The notes beneath the pieces are model-generated. The model made no database searches, was not told where the DNA came from, and worked only from the letters and a program-made list of their open reading frames with translations. Source: Acinetobacter pragensis (GTDB lineage: Bacteria; Pseudomonadota; Gammaproteobacteria; Pseudomonadales; Moraxellaceae). Taken from it: a DNA stretch of 64,000 bases. Location of the stretch: NCBI RefSeq assembly GCF_001605895.1, contig NZ_LUAW01000011.1, forward strand, positions 163,215-227,214, written 5' to 3'. Numbering within the stretch: position 1 is the first letter of the stretch; each line of letters starts with the position of its first letter. Below are positions 42,940-52,198 of the stretch, in pieces. A program made the position numbers and the translations under genes.

Positions 42940-45774
42940 ATGAGTGATTTTGCAAAAATTGACAACATTCAGGATGAATCTGAAGTTTTAACAACAATCG
43001 ATAAATTAATCTCAAAAGTTGAGAATAATGAGATTGTTGAATGGGACAGTGAGCAGGCAGAAAAACTGTACCGCGAATATCTGGCAAATCTTGATAAGTA
43101 TGATGGCAAGTCTATTGCTGCATCAAAGGCCTATTTTAATGATCACCTAAATGGCAAGCTGGTGCACACCAAAATTGGTTTAGTCCGTATTAATTCAAAA
43201 TCAAGAGGTAAGGTTCATGACCGGATGCGGGATGTTAAATATTTGGCTATCCCATATATTCCTGAAGTTTTAATGACGGGTGAAATTAGTGATTTAGTGC
43301 CATTAAATAAAGACCGTACTGATAGCGTAGAAGGGTATTATATTTTTGAAAAGTCAAAGCAGCTGAATGACTTCACGCTAAATATAACTTTGAAAGTGGC
43401 ATTAGATTCTGAAGGGCATTTATTATATTACTTAGGCGCATCAAAAGAAAAAAGCCAACTTACACCTATCTCACAGGTCGTTAACCCCATAGGCTTGGAA
43501 GCTGGCTTTGACTCTATTGAATCACGGTATGAAGACGAAATCAATATTGATGTACAAGTTTTAGACAAAGATGGCAATGTGCTATCTCAAGCGGACGCCT
43601 TGAAAGCATTATTAAAAAAATACGGTATTAATAATATTGTAAAAGGCCGCAACAATAAGGTTAAGACAGCCAAAGGAACACAGGTTTCAACCGTATTTGC
43701 ATTACTTGAGACTAAAGACGTCATCGCTTCGCATACAGCCGCCGGCGCTGAAAATACTGAATACCCTCAGGAACTGCAGCCGCGTGACCGCAGCCGCGAA
43801 TCCTCACAGGCTTGGGTTCAAAAAACGTCAAATGGATTAGATACTGAAAGTCTTGGGCGATCTGGCCGAGCCGATACTGGCGCCCCAATTGTAGGGGATG
43901 ATTTGGTCGTTGAATCGGGCAATGGCCGCACCATGGCTATTAAGCTGGCTTATGAACGCGGGCAGGCTGAAGAATACCGGCAATGGCTGATTGAAGAAGC
44001 CGAATATTTTGGATTTTCATCAGATCAGGTTGAGAATTTTACTGCTCCTATTTTGGTACGCATTCGCACTTCAGTTGTGGACCGAGTTCAGTTCACGATA
44101 GAGGCCAATCAGGACGATAAGCTGTCATTCAGCGCCACTGAGCGCGCGAAATCAGATGCCAAGCGGCTGGACGAAAACCTGCTGGCCTTATTTACTCCAG
44201 GCGATGACGGCGACCTGCTGACGGCCGGCAATCAGAAGTTCATTCATGGCTTCCTGAAATCCATAGGCGATACGGAAGCGGCTCAGTACATCACCACCGA
44301 AGGCAAGCCGACTCAGGCGCTTGTTGCCCGGATCAAGGCTGCTATTTTCAGTAAAGCCTATAACGATGACCGGTTGCTGGAAATGATGGCTGATCAAACA
44401 AAACCAGATCTACAGAATATGTTGAATGCCTTAGGCGCCGCAGCGCCCAAGTTTATAGAGGCGCAAGCGGTAAGCCGTGGTGATATTCAGGATGTATCCA
44501 GCTCAATTGTAGATGGGATCGAGCAGGCGCTGGACAAGCGCGTTACCAATGCCATTATTGATGCTGCCAATACTATCGTTGCTGCAAAGCGGAATGACCA
44601 AGACATTGCAGAGTTTGTTCAGCAGCAGGGCTTATTTGGTGACTTGGGGGAGGGTGTGCCAGAGCTGGCAGTATTCCTGTCAAAGAACAGCCGCAGCGCC
44701 AAAAAGATGAGCATGCTGTTTAAGGCAATGGCGGAATTTGCGGAAAAGCAGGCAATTGATCAGCTGAATATGGGGCTGTTTGGAGAGCCGGAACCAGTCA
44801 GCATTAAAGACGCGATCAGCTATGCCGCAGCAGTCATCAATGATAATTACGGGGACAATGCGACTATCAGCATGTTTGACTCAGCGAATGAGGAATTCAC
44901 GCTGTTTGATCAGCATGCCCATCAGGCAGCAACTTCTCCCTACAGCCGCGCCACGCTGCCGGAACAGGCGAACTTGATTGCCGGCAAGTACCTTAAAGGC
45001 GCCGTAAAGATTGGTGAGCTGAATATCGCAATTAAAAATCCGGCAGACTCCGTCCGCGCTGGCACAGATCCCAGCGGAAAAAAATGGGAAGTCAAAATGC
45101 AGCATCACTATGGCTACATTGAAAATACAACGGGCGCGGATGGCGATGAAATCGATGTGTTTGTTAAAAACCACTTGGATTCAGTACCGGAGCAAGCCTA
45201 TATCATCCGGCAGCTGAATGCCGCCGGCGCCTTTGATGAGCATAAAATCATTATCGGCGCTGAATCTGAGAATGAGGCTAAACAGATCTATCATTCAAAT
45301 TTTGAACCGGGCTGGCAAGGCTTCGGGAGCATTCAGCGGATTGCAATGGCTGATCTGCCGCAGAAGCTTCAGCACACCTGGTCTGAGTTTGATTCATGGG
45401 CAGCAGACGGCAGCTATGAGCATATTCCATTAAAGCAAATTGTCACAGACAAGGCGCTTAAAGTGGACGAAAGCAAAATCAACAAAGAAGATCCGGTGCT
45501 GGTGATTGAAAAAGGGCATAAGTATTATCTTGTTGTCGGGCTGGAGCGGCTAAAGCTGGCCGCCCAGCGACATGAAAGCCTGGTACCGGCGATCATTTTT
45601 GATGACAGGGATGTGAAGAGCAAAATCATTCAGAATGCCTTGAGAAAGGCCGGCAGCACAGTGGATACGGTTGCCCTTGCAGCCTTGATTGTTGATGAGA
45701 TGGAGAAAATTTTAATTTCCAGTTTTGATTCGGCAGCCAATTCATTGTTTGAAATCCTTTACCAGTCCAGCTGA
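42940..45774 (+). CDS. Polyvalent protein: nuclease-like, ParB-like and pyrophosphatase-like modules
   Basis: Codes for 944 residues. Module 1 (1-185) has SRGKVHDRMRDVKYLAIPYI and GYYIFEKSK, like the PBECR/barnase-EndoU-type nuclease domains of phages. Module 2 (about 220-640) has SGRADTGAPIVGDD and VVESGNGRTMAIKLAYERG, the ddrB-ParB domain. Module 3 (about 697-810) has NPADSVRAGTDPSGKKWEVK, HHYGYIENTTGADGDEIDVF and EPGWQGFGSI, the polyvalent inorganic-pyrophosphatase domain. Module 4 (about 825-915) is ParB/Srx-like (VLVIEKGHKYYLVVGLERLK). FDSI 190, FDSA 646, FDSW 817 and FDSA 929 fall between or after modules. Such proteins are packed and injected to counter host defence. Confidence 0.78.
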   Translation: MSDFAKIDNIQDESEVLTTIDKLISKVENNEIVEWDSEQAEKLYREYLANLDKYDGKSIAASKAYFNDHLNGKLVHTKIGLVRINSKSRGKVHDRMRDVKYLAIPYIPEVLMTGEISDLVPLNKDRTDSVEGYYIFEKSKQLNDFTLNITLKVALDSEGHLLYYLGASKEKSQLTPISQVVNPIGLEAGFDSIESRYEDEINIDVQVLDKDGNVLSQADALKALLKKYGINNIVKGRNNKVKTAKGTQVSTVFALLETKDVIASHTAAGAENTEYPQELQPRDRSRESSQAWVQKTSNGLDTESLGRSGRADTGAPIVGDDLVVESGNGRTMAIKLAYERGQAEEYRQWLIEEAEYFGFSSDQVENFTAPILVRIRTSVVDRVQFTIEANQDDKLSFSATERAKSDAKRLDENLLALFTPGDDGDLLTAGNQKFIHGFLKSIGDTEAAQYITTEGKPTQALVARIKAAIFSKAYNDDRLLEMMADQTKPDLQNMLNALGAAAPKFIEAQAVSRGDIQDVSSSIVDGIEQALDKRVTNAIIDAANTIVAAKRNDQDIAEFVQQQGLFGDLGEGVPELAVFLSKNSRSAKKMSMLFKAMAEFAEKQAIDQLNMGLFGEPEPVSIKDAISYAAAVINDNYGDNATISMFDSANEEFTLFDQHAHQAATSPYSRATLPEQANLIAGKYLKGAVKIGELNIAIKNPADSVRAGTDPSGKKWEVKMQHHYGYIENTTGADGDEIDVFVKNHLDSVPEQAYIIRQLNAAGAFDEHKIIIGAESENEAKQIYHSNFEPGWQGFGSIQRIAMADLPQKLQHTWSEFDSWAADGSYEHIPLKQIVTDKALKVDESKINKEDPVLVIEKGHKYYLVVGLERLKLAAQRHESLVPAIIFDDRDVKSKIIQNALRKAGSTVDTVALAALIVDEMEKILISSFDSAANSLFEILYQSS

Positions 45775-45816
45775 TTGGAACTGCAGAGGCTAGCTTTAGC
45801 CCAGCCTTGAGAAAAT
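45775..45816 (+). promoter_or_regulatory. Late promoter P14 (box TTGGAAC)
   Basis: TTGGAAC 45775-45781, GAAAAT 45811-45816, 68 bases to ATG 45843. Confidence 0.75.
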
Positions 45817-45842
45817 AGCCCTGTTCAAATCAGGGCTATTTT
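45813..45842 (+). terminator. Terminator overlapping P14 and the start codon
   Basis: AAATAGCCCTG / CAGGGCTATTT, eleven pairs, with the T tract running into ATG 45843. The 5' arm overlaps the P14 -10. Confidence 0.75.
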
Positions 45843-46670
45843 ATGGGTAATGATCTTTCAAAAGTGCCAGCCGCTAATGCTCACTCGGTGAAACAGCCTG
45901 AGCGTATGAATGCAGATCCTTTTTGGGGAAAAGTCTCAAAACATAAATTTGCTGAATTCAATCTTTGCAGTGTTTCACGTGATGAGAATAATAATGAAGT
46001 CATTACTGTAGATACCAGCCAGCCTACAGTGCGTGCTTTTCTGGTCGATGGTGACAAGACCATGGAAAGCCAATGGCAAACGCCCTTTGAAAATAGTAAT
46101 CCTGAGCTGAAAATGCCGATGTTGATGGCGGGTTTGCAGACTGGGCAGACAATAACGTCCATGGGCGCTGCAGCAGACAGTATTCTGGGAGATACAGTTT
46201 CAGCTGCAGCAAAAACCGCGATGAAGCCTATGGCTGACTTTATAAAGTCAGTTCAAGGGCATACCAATCTGAATAAAGTCAACACAACTCAGGTTTTCCT
46301 TTCGACCGCTTCAGTCCGTCTTAACCTCAGTCTTTTTTTTATTGCTTTTAGAAATGCAAAAATTGAAGTTGAGGAGAAAATAATGAAGCTGGAATCATGG
46401 TCCGTGCCAGTGCATTTGTCGCAGGGGACTGTACTTACAGATGTTGTTGAACAAGGGGCAGCGGGCCTATTTTCGGGTGTCATTCCGCCGTATATCTCTC
46501 TTACGACACACGGTAAAACCTATTGGCCGTTTATTTTAGAAAGCGTTTCTGCCCCGATTGTGACGCCGATTGATGAAGACGGAAACCGTTTAAACCTCGC
46601 AATAAACATCAGCATTGTGAGCCGTACAGCATGGGATGCAGACGATGTTCGTAAACTTTATGGGAATTAA
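45843..46670 (+). CDS. Baseplate/tail-tube junction-like protein
   Basis: Codes for 275 residues. The C-terminal part (SLFFIAFRNAKIEVEEKIMK; WPFILESVSAPIVTPIDEDG; NLAINISIVSRTAWDADDV) has the style of baseplate tube-cap proteins (T4 gp48/gp54 type), where an IESV-x-x-PI segment and a conserved D-x-D-G-N occur. A helical N-terminal region (GAAADSILGDTVSAAAKTAM) may contact the tape measure. First gene of unit P14. Confidence 0.5.
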   Translation: MGNDLSKVPAANAHSVKQPERMNADPFWGKVSKHKFAEFNLCSVSRDENNNEVITVDTSQPTVRAFLVDGDKTMESQWQTPFENSNPELKMPMLMAGLQTGQTITSMGAAADSILGDTVSAAAKTAMKPMADFIKSVQGHTNLNKVNTTQVFLSTASVRLNLSLFFIAFRNAKIEVEEKIMKLESWSVPVHLSQGTVLTDVVEQGAAGLFSGVIPPYISLTTHGKTYWPFILESVSAPIVTPIDEDGNRLNLAINISIVSRTAWDADDVRKLYGN

Positions 46671-46675
46671 CAGAA

Positions 46676-47374
46676 ATGCTGACTTTTGATCCAGTTCAAA
46701 TAGGAAATAATGTCTATCAACTTCATGAAATTGAATTCAATAACGCATTGAAGGTCGCGGCCATTGATCAGAGGCTGAATGAAAAACGTATCAGTGAATT
46801 TTTGAGGCATATACTGGATAAAGATCAGCCCTTAGAGCTGACAGCCCAAGAGCGTTATTGCTTGATGCTGAAATATATGGAAAAGCAGTCTATCACGCTC
46901 TTTTCAACGGATACGGATTTTTCAAAATGTTATTTGGCCAGTGAAAAACCATGGCTAAATGAAATTACACATAATGGAATTACAGTACGCCAGCTGATCG
47001 GTAGAGAAGTGGAGTATATGGAAGCTCACTGTGCGAATGCAGCTGAATGGATCGCATGCATGCTGGCATTCCAAATCAGTTACAGCGGGCATGAAGCTTT
47101 ATCAGAGTTGCCGAACCGCAGTTTAAATGACACTGATTTTATTAATCAGTTTTCTGAACGTTTAGCATATTTAAAACGCCGCGCTCAAAGTGATTTTGAT
47201 TTGATTTACCAAGATTTTAATGTGTTAAATAATCAGCTGTTCAGCAAAATTCATCTCAATGTCAGTAATCAAGGTCTTGTTATTTCAAGAGGTGCAGATG
47301 ACGCTCCACTTCGATTTCGCCCCGCTGCCGCCTTTCTTGGAATCATCAAAGAACTGGATCAGTCACTTGTTTAG
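46676..47374 (+). CDS. Baseplate hub assembly-like protein
   Basis: Codes for 232 residues, helical. The first 60 residues (PVQIGNNVYQLHEIEFNNAL; ISEFLRHILDKDQPLELTAQ) resemble the start of T4 gp26-like baseplate assembly proteins found in many contractile phages. It overlaps the following gene by 77 bases in another frame. That overlap recalls tail chaperone pairs, but the needed shift is +1 rather than -1 and the second gene has its own start signal. Confidence 0.45.
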   Translation: MLTFDPVQIGNNVYQLHEIEFNNALKVAAIDQRLNEKRISEFLRHILDKDQPLELTAQERYCLMLKYMEKQSITLFSTDTDFSKCYLASEKPWLNEITHNGITVRQLIGREVEYMEAHCANAAEWIACMLAFQISYSGHEALSELPNRSLNDTDFINQFSERLAYLKRRAQSDFDLIYQDFNVLNNQLFSKIHLNVSNQGLVISRGADDAPLRFRPAAAFLGIIKELDQSLV

Positions 47375-47585
47375 TACTGCGCATGATTTGGCCCAGCATT
47401 CAAAAATGTCATTGCATGAAGTACTCAATATGCCAGTCAGTTTTGAAGCATTTTATTATTCTTCAGAAGCTTGGGAGAAACGAAAATTGGAAATTGAAGC
47501 CGAGGTTAAGCAGAGCAATGCCCTTATTAAAATGGGCAATGAAATAATTAAAGCAATCAGCAGTTTAGGTGGAAAAAGGAAATGA
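47298..47585 (+). CDS. Small baseplate-associated protein, 95 residues
   Basis: Codes for 95 residues from ATG 47298, with GAGG six bases upstream inside the preceding gene; an earlier in-frame ATG at 47259 has no such site. It overlaps the previous gene by 77 bases. The sequence is helical (MSLHEVLNMPVSFEAFYYSSE then a charged helix), like small T4 gp51-type baseplate assembly factors. Terminator follows. Confidence 0.5.
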   Translation: MTLHFDFAPLPPFLESSKNWISHLFSTAHDLAQHSKMSLHEVLNMPVSFEAFYYSSEAWEKRKLEIEAEVKQSNALIKMGNEIIKAISSLGGKRK

Positions 47586-47595
47586 GTGCTGTAGA

Positions 47596-47626
47596 AAAAC
47601 CCTAGATCTAAGTCTAGGGTTTTTTA
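47596..47626 (+). terminator. Intrinsic terminator of unit P14
   Basis: AAACCCTAGA / TCTAGGGTTT stem with T tract, directly before late box P15. Confidence 0.88.
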
Positions 47627-47627
47627 T

Positions 47628-47669
47628 TTGGAACATGCTTTTTTACTGCTTAATCAGTCGAGCCAAAAT
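47628..47669 (+). promoter_or_regulatory. Late promoter P15 (box TTGGAAC)
   Basis: TTGGAAC 47628-47634, CAAAAT 47664-47669, 72 bases to ATG 47700. Drives lysis. Confidence 0.78.
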
Positions 47670-47699
47670 ACTTGTATAGAAAATTACAGGTATACAGCC

Positions 47700-48080
47700 A
47701 TGCAGGAAAATACTTTCCCTTGGATCATTAAGATTATTCCAGCTGTTGTTGGGGCTTTACTCGCTTTGGTGTTGAGCGGCGACATTGATAAGACAGGGAA
47801 AATTCAAGTTTCAATGTCTGTCATTGGCAAGTTTGCGGCAAGTGTCACGGTGAGCTTATACGGTGGATCTGCCTTCATTGAATACTTTGGAATGCTTAAA
47901 GCATCAACGATGTATCAAGGTTTTGTGATGCTGATGTTTGCTGTTTTTGGCCTTCTTGCGATCGGGATTTTATATCAGTCAATTGCTTTGCTGAAGGGAA
48001 AACCTTTACCAGAAGTTATTGCTGAAATTAAGTCTGCCTTTCTTGCTATTTGGAGCAGCGGAAAAGGGGGCAATGACTAA
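47700..48080 (+). CDS. Holin
   Basis: Codes for 126 residues from ATG 47700; an in-frame upstream start at 47628 would lie on the promoter. Three hydrophobic segments (WIIKIIPAVVGALLALVL; VIGKFAASVTVSLYGGSAFI; MYQGFVMLMFAVFGLLAIGI) and a charged C-terminus, with the stop overlapping the endolysin start (TAATG). This is the typical holin-endolysin arrangement: it perforates the inner membrane at the set time. A decayed copy of its 5' part lies at 52077-52186. Confidence 0.75.
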   Translation: MQENTFPWIIKIIPAVVGALLALVLSGDIDKTGKIQVSMSVIGKFAASVTVSLYGGSAFIEYFGMLKASTMYQGFVMLMFAVFGLLAIGILYQSIALLKGKPLPEVIAEIKSAFLAIWSSGKGGND

Positions 48081-48700
48081 TGAGTATTGATCAATCGCAA
48101 CAAATTGCGCAAACATATTCATGGCTGCGGGCCATGTCCGGCGGTAAGTTGTCAGTGGATCAAGTTATAGCTGGTGATCAGATTATTGCTACAAGTGGTT
48201 TAAGCACTTTTGCACAATCAATCGGATTTGTATTGCCTTCATCTGTGGCCACAGGTCAATGGGATATCTCAGATAAAGGGTATGCATTAATTCGTGAACT
48301 TGAAGGTTTTAAAGCTGACGCATATTTGGACACCGGTGGCGTTTGGACAATTGGTTTTGGTACCATCAAATATCCCGATGGAACGCGGGTACGAAAAGGA
48401 GATGTTTGCACACGCGGGCAAGCTGAAGTATGGCTTAAAAATGACAGTGCATGGGTAGATACTTGCTTAGATCGAACTGTTAAAACAAAAATAACTCAAA
48501 CCCAATTTGATGCTTTGGCCAGCTTTGTTTACAACATTGGTGAAACAGCATTTGTAAAAAGCACTATGCTGACTCTAATCAATCAAAATAATTTAACTGG
48601 TGCTGCAAACCAGTTTGATCGATGGGTATTTGATAATGGAAAGCGGGTGCAGGGCCTTGTTAATCGTCGCCTTAAAGAAAAGTCGCTATTCTTATCGTGA
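48080..48700 (+). CDS. Endolysin, GH24 lysozyme
   Basis: Codes for 206 residues. The catalytic triad of T4-type lysozymes is visible: E75 in RELEGF, D84 in AYLDTGG and T90 in VWTIGFGT. The domain closes with RRLKEKSLF. The first 60 residues are an extra segment with a mildly hydrophobic patch (LSTFAQSIGFVLPSSVA), perhaps for wall or membrane binding. No signal-anchor is clear, so release depends on the holin. It ends the late transcript. Confidence 0.92.
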   Translation: MSIDQSQQIAQTYSWLRAMSGGKLSVDQVIAGDQIIATSGLSTFAQSIGFVLPSSVATGQWDISDKGYALIRELEGFKADAYLDTGGVWTIGFGTIKYPDGTRVRKGDVCTRGQAEVWLKNDSAWVDTCLDRTVKTKITQTQFDALASFVYNIGETAFVKSTMLTLINQNNLTGAANQFDRWVFDNGKRVQGLVNRRLKEKSLFLS

Positions 48701-48715
48701 TCAAAGCTATGGTGC

Positions 48716-48748
48716 TGTGTAGCCTGATTACAGGCTACACAGTCCACT
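48716..48748 (+). terminator. Strong terminator at the end of the late genes
   Basis: CTGTGTAGCCTG / CAGGCTACACAG is a perfect 12-pair stem with a four-base loop and a T run a few bases on. It separates the phage late region from the - strand synthetase gene. Confidence 0.85.
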
Positions 48749-48770
48749 TTTTGAAAAAATAATTTAGAAA

Positions 48771-51700
48771 TTATGTTTTCATTATATTACTGGGAATAAA
48801 ATTGCTCTCAATCCAATACTTAAGATATTTATGTAAAATTTCTTGATTTAAAGTTGGGGATTCTAAATTATTACCTAAAGCTTTTTTGACATTATCCGTG
48901 CGATAAGTAGGCATATTTTCATAAACCTCCCAACGGGTCATTGAGCCATAGACAGGTTCTTTAAGCATAGGCAATAATGGCAGAAGTGGGTTGCTGTTCA
49001 AGTCACCAGATTTTTCTAAAATATTTATCCATTCTTGATACTGAACTAGCTCTAAGTTATAGCCATATTTAAGAAGATATCCGTGTAATTCAATTAAATT
49101 AATCGAATCATCAGGATTTAAAGGCACAAAATTATAACACTGCTGATAACACATTTTTTTTGCGATATTCAATAAGCAACTACTTACATAATCTACTGCA
49201 ATAAACTCTTTTTTCTGCTTCTCTAATTTAGGAAATACTCCTATTTCGATACAGCCTTTTAAAAATCTTGCTACGAAGTCTTTTTCATTACCAATACCAT
49301 TTTTACTATCTCCCATGATAAAACCAGGGCGATAGATATTAATCGGAAGGCCTTCATCTTGCGCTCTGATCATTATTTTTTCTGCAACCCATTGGCTTTG
49401 AGAATAACCTGTATCGTATCTTAAGCAATCGAGATGCTTATCCAAAGGTTCATTTTCACTTAAATCACTCACTTTATTGAAAAAGCCAGTAGGTCCAAAT
49501 GCAGCAATGCTTGAAGTATAATGTAAAGGTTTAACTCTATGATTAATTGAAAATTCAATTATGTTTAAGGTACCTGTCACGTTGGCAGGCTTATGCACTG
49601 AGTAGGGTTGTGTATAATTTACATGAGCTCCCAAATGAAAAATACATGATATATCCTCACTGAGTTTTTCGTATTCAGTATGCGTTAAGCCAAATAAGTT
49701 TTGATCTAAAAAACCACAGATAACTTTAATTTTTTTTAAATATGTTTCATCCCATAGATTGTATTTTTTTTGGTTGAGAATAATTTTTTCCAGACCGTCT
49801 GATATGTTTTTAGCTCTTACTAAGCAATAAACTGCTTTAATTGAATCTTCTTTACATAGGTCATTTAAAAAGAAAGCACCTAAAAATCCAGTGCTGCCCG
49901 TAAGAAATACGTTGCCTTCATTTTCGGATAGCCAATTAATTTGGTGATAATTTTTTTCAAATAATGGTAATTCTAAATTTCCATCGTTTCTTAATATTTC
50001 TACAGTATTGTCTATTGAAACACTTTCTATTTTATTGATTTTAGATTCAATTAATAGCGCTAATTTAATGAGTGTAGGATTTTCATACAGTTCAATAATA
50101 GGGATTTGAACATAAAAATGTTTTTCAATATCTATTACTAATGTTGCGACATGCAATGAACTCCCACCTAATTCAAAGAAGTCATCATACTGATCTATTG
50201 ATGAGTAATTAAGCAATTCAATCCAAAGTTTTCTCAATTTTTTTATAATATGGTTTTCATCACTTGTATCAATTTTTTTATTTATATCTGACATTTCAAA
50301 AAGCTTTCTTTTATCAGCCTTGCCATTTGAATTTAATGCAATATATGGAACTAAAGAAATCCTAGGGAGCATATAATTTGGAAGAATTTTCCCTAATTTA
50401 TCTTTTAGATCAAATAATGAAAATTCTTTTTTTAGAATAACATAGGCCATAATATAGGGTTCATGATGTATCTCAATAGGTTTGATGATATCTACAACTA
50501 CCGATTCAACAAGCTTACTATGCAAAATTTCTTGCTCTATCTCCTCAAGATTTATACGATGTCCTCTAATTTTAATTTGATTATCTTTGCGTCCAAAGCA
50601 TTCGAGAAAGTCATTGTTATTAATCCTTCCTAAATCCCCGGTACGGTAGATTTTTTGCTCAATGCCATTGATGGTTATTGTGATAAATTTTTCCAAATTT
50701 TCTGTATCATTATTAGCATAACTTCTAGATACACCATCACCTGCTATCCCAATTTCTCCCATATCCCCCTTATGCACGATTTCCATTTGATTGTTTAGGA
50801 TGAATATATCTGTATTCGCAATTGGCCTTCCAATATCTATATTTTTATTATGATTTAAATATTCCAAAGTGATATGCCTTGTACTTGCATAAGTTGTACA
50901 TTCAGTTGGACCATATCCATTTCTTAAATTTTCTACGTTAGAATGAATTAATACTTGCTTCATAGCATAGGCATTAGCGGGTTCACCACCAACAATTATA
51001 GAATTTACACCTTTGAATGCATCTGGCTTTGATAATGCGATTACATTAAATAAGGCAGTTGTAACAGCCATAATTGTAATATTACGATTTTTGATTTCTT
51101 CTTGAAAAGCATTAAGGCTTAATATTGTTTTCTTGGGGATTATATGAAGCGTGCACCCATTTAATAACGTACCGTAAATTTCAAATAAAGAAGCATCAAA
51201 TGTTGGATTGCTAATATGGGAGACTTCATCTGTGGGTGTAAATACACAAAACTCCTCATTAAAAGCAAGACGCATAATTCCTTTGGATAAAATTTGTACT
51301 GCTTTGGGGGTGCCCGTGGTCCCTGATGTATGAAGAATGTGGGTTCTATGATCTAGTGTTAAATTTATTGTTTTTGATGGCTCTGCAAATTGCCTTTTAG
51401 TTATATTGCTTATTGTTAAGATTTTACTAATTTTCAGTCTATTTTTTTCACAATCTTCTGTTATCAATATCTTACAGCGTAAATTATCTAAAATATTCTG
51501 AATTCTTAGAGTAGGCTGGTTCCTATCTAAAGGGATACAAGTGCCGCCTCCAAATAAAATTCCTATTTGAGCAATAATACTTTCAATTGATGGCTCAAGA
51601 AGAATCCCTATAGGCTCTTCAATGGAAATATCTAGTTCTCGCAGTTGATAGGCTAAACTCTTTGCCTTTTTTATTAGTTCGCTATAGGTAATAGATTCTT

Positions 51701-51821
51701 GTTCAATTTTTATTGCTATTTTTTCAGGAAAAGTAATAGCTAATGAATCTAAAATTTTAGTTAAATCGCATTGTAAATAAGAATTTTTATTCCCAATTAA
51801 GTAACTCAATTGATGGTTCAT
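48771..51821 (-). CDS. One-module NRPS-like adenylation-carrier-reductase protein
   Basis: Codes for 1016 residues. Adenylation domain about 20-500: HTSGTTGTPK, FDASLFEIYG, NGYGPTECTT, YRTGDLGR and the K-bearing NGKADK. Carrier domain about 525-600 with DDFFELGGSSL carrying the phosphopantetheine Ser. Reductase about 630-1000: FLTGSTGFLGAF binds NAD(P)H. It would activate one amino acid, load it and release it as an aldehyde. At the reductase active site GYSQSQWVAEK has Gln where the family has the catalytic Lys of Y-x-x-x-K. The gene is notably AT-rich and flanked by holin repeats, pointing to transfer. No phosphopantetheinyl transferase is nearby. Confidence 0.85.
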   Translation of the reverse strand: MNHQLSYLIGNKNSYLQCDLTKILDSLAITFPEKIAIKIEQESITYSELIKKAKSLAYQLRELDISIEEPIGILLEPSIESIIAQIGILFGGGTCIPLDRNQPTLRIQNILDNLRCKILITEDCEKNRLKISKILTISNITKRQFAEPSKTINLTLDHRTHILHTSGTTGTPKAVQILSKGIMRLAFNEEFCVFTPTDEVSHISNPTFDASLFEIYGTLLNGCTLHIIPKKTILSLNAFQEEIKNRNITIMAVTTALFNVIALSKPDAFKGVNSIIVGGEPANAYAMKQVLIHSNVENLRNGYGPTECTTYASTRHITLEYLNHNKNIDIGRPIANTDIFILNNQMEIVHKGDMGEIGIAGDGVSRSYANNDTENLEKFITITINGIEQKIYRTGDLGRINNNDFLECFGRKDNQIKIRGHRINLEEIEQEILHSKLVESVVVDIIKPIEIHHEPYIMAYVILKKEFSLFDLKDKLGKILPNYMLPRISLVPYIALNSNGKADKRKLFEMSDINKKIDTSDENHIIKKLRKLWIELLNYSSIDQYDDFFELGGSSLHVATLVIDIEKHFYVQIPIIELYENPTLIKLALLIESKINKIESVSIDNTVEILRNDGNLELPLFEKNYHQINWLSENEGNVFLTGSTGFLGAFFLNDLCKEDSIKAVYCLVRAKNISDGLEKIILNQKKYNLWDETYLKKIKVICGFLDQNLFGLTHTEYEKLSEDISCIFHLGAHVNYTQPYSVHKPANVTGTLNIIEFSINHRVKPLHYTSSIAAFGPTGFFNKVSDLSENEPLDKHLDCLRYDTGYSQSQWVAEKIMIRAQDEGLPINIYRPGFIMGDSKNGIGNEKDFVARFLKGCIEIGVFPKLEKQKKEFIAVDYVSSCLLNIAKKMCYQQCYNFVPLNPDDSINLIELHGYLLKYGYNLELVQYQEWINILEKSGDLNSNPLLPLLPMLKEPVYGSMTRWEVYENMPTYRTDNVKKALGNNLESPTLNQEILHKYLKYWIESNFIPSNIMKT

Positions 51822-52076
51822 TTAAAATTTCTCTCATTGTAAAAAGACTTTAATTTAAACTTCAAGAGATTGAATATTAACTTCTTTTATTTTGCGTTTC
51901 TTTGGCTAATACTTACTATTTGGTCAAATTTAGAACCGTTTTCTATAATTATTTGGGCCCACCGCTGCTACAGAATGACCAACCGTAGATTGCTGATTAA
52001 ACGATAATTAAAGCGGACAGATCTTTGTAATCATGCTTGTGGCGGATTCACCCTGCATTGTATACAGCATGGTAGG
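51822..52076. other. Intergenic region upstream of the NRPS-like gene
   Basis: Must hold the - strand promoter of the NRPS-like gene. No gene or repeat seen until the holin remnant. Confidence 0.4.
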
Positions 52077-52186
52077 CAGGAAAATACATCCCTTGGATCC
52101 TTAAGATTATTCCAGCTTTCATTGGAGCTTTACTCACTTTGATGTTGAGCGGCGACATTGATAAGACAGGGAAAATTTAAATTTCA
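52077..52186 (+). pseudogene. Decayed copy of the holin 5' region
   Basis: About 110 bases match 47703-47813 at roughly 90 percent identity by eye, including an unbroken 34-base identical run. One base is missing near the start (TACATCCC against TACTTTCCC), so the frame is broken. What follows is not holin. It shows that a second lysis cassette, or a duplicated prophage end, once lay here. Confidence 0.85.
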
Positions 52187-52198
52187 CAATAATTCGTG

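Noticed and set aside
46676..47585. Classical -1 frameshift tail-chaperone pair (gpG/gpGT)
   Set aside because: The second frame is +1 relative to the first, no slippery heptamer was seen, and GAGG precedes ATG 47298.
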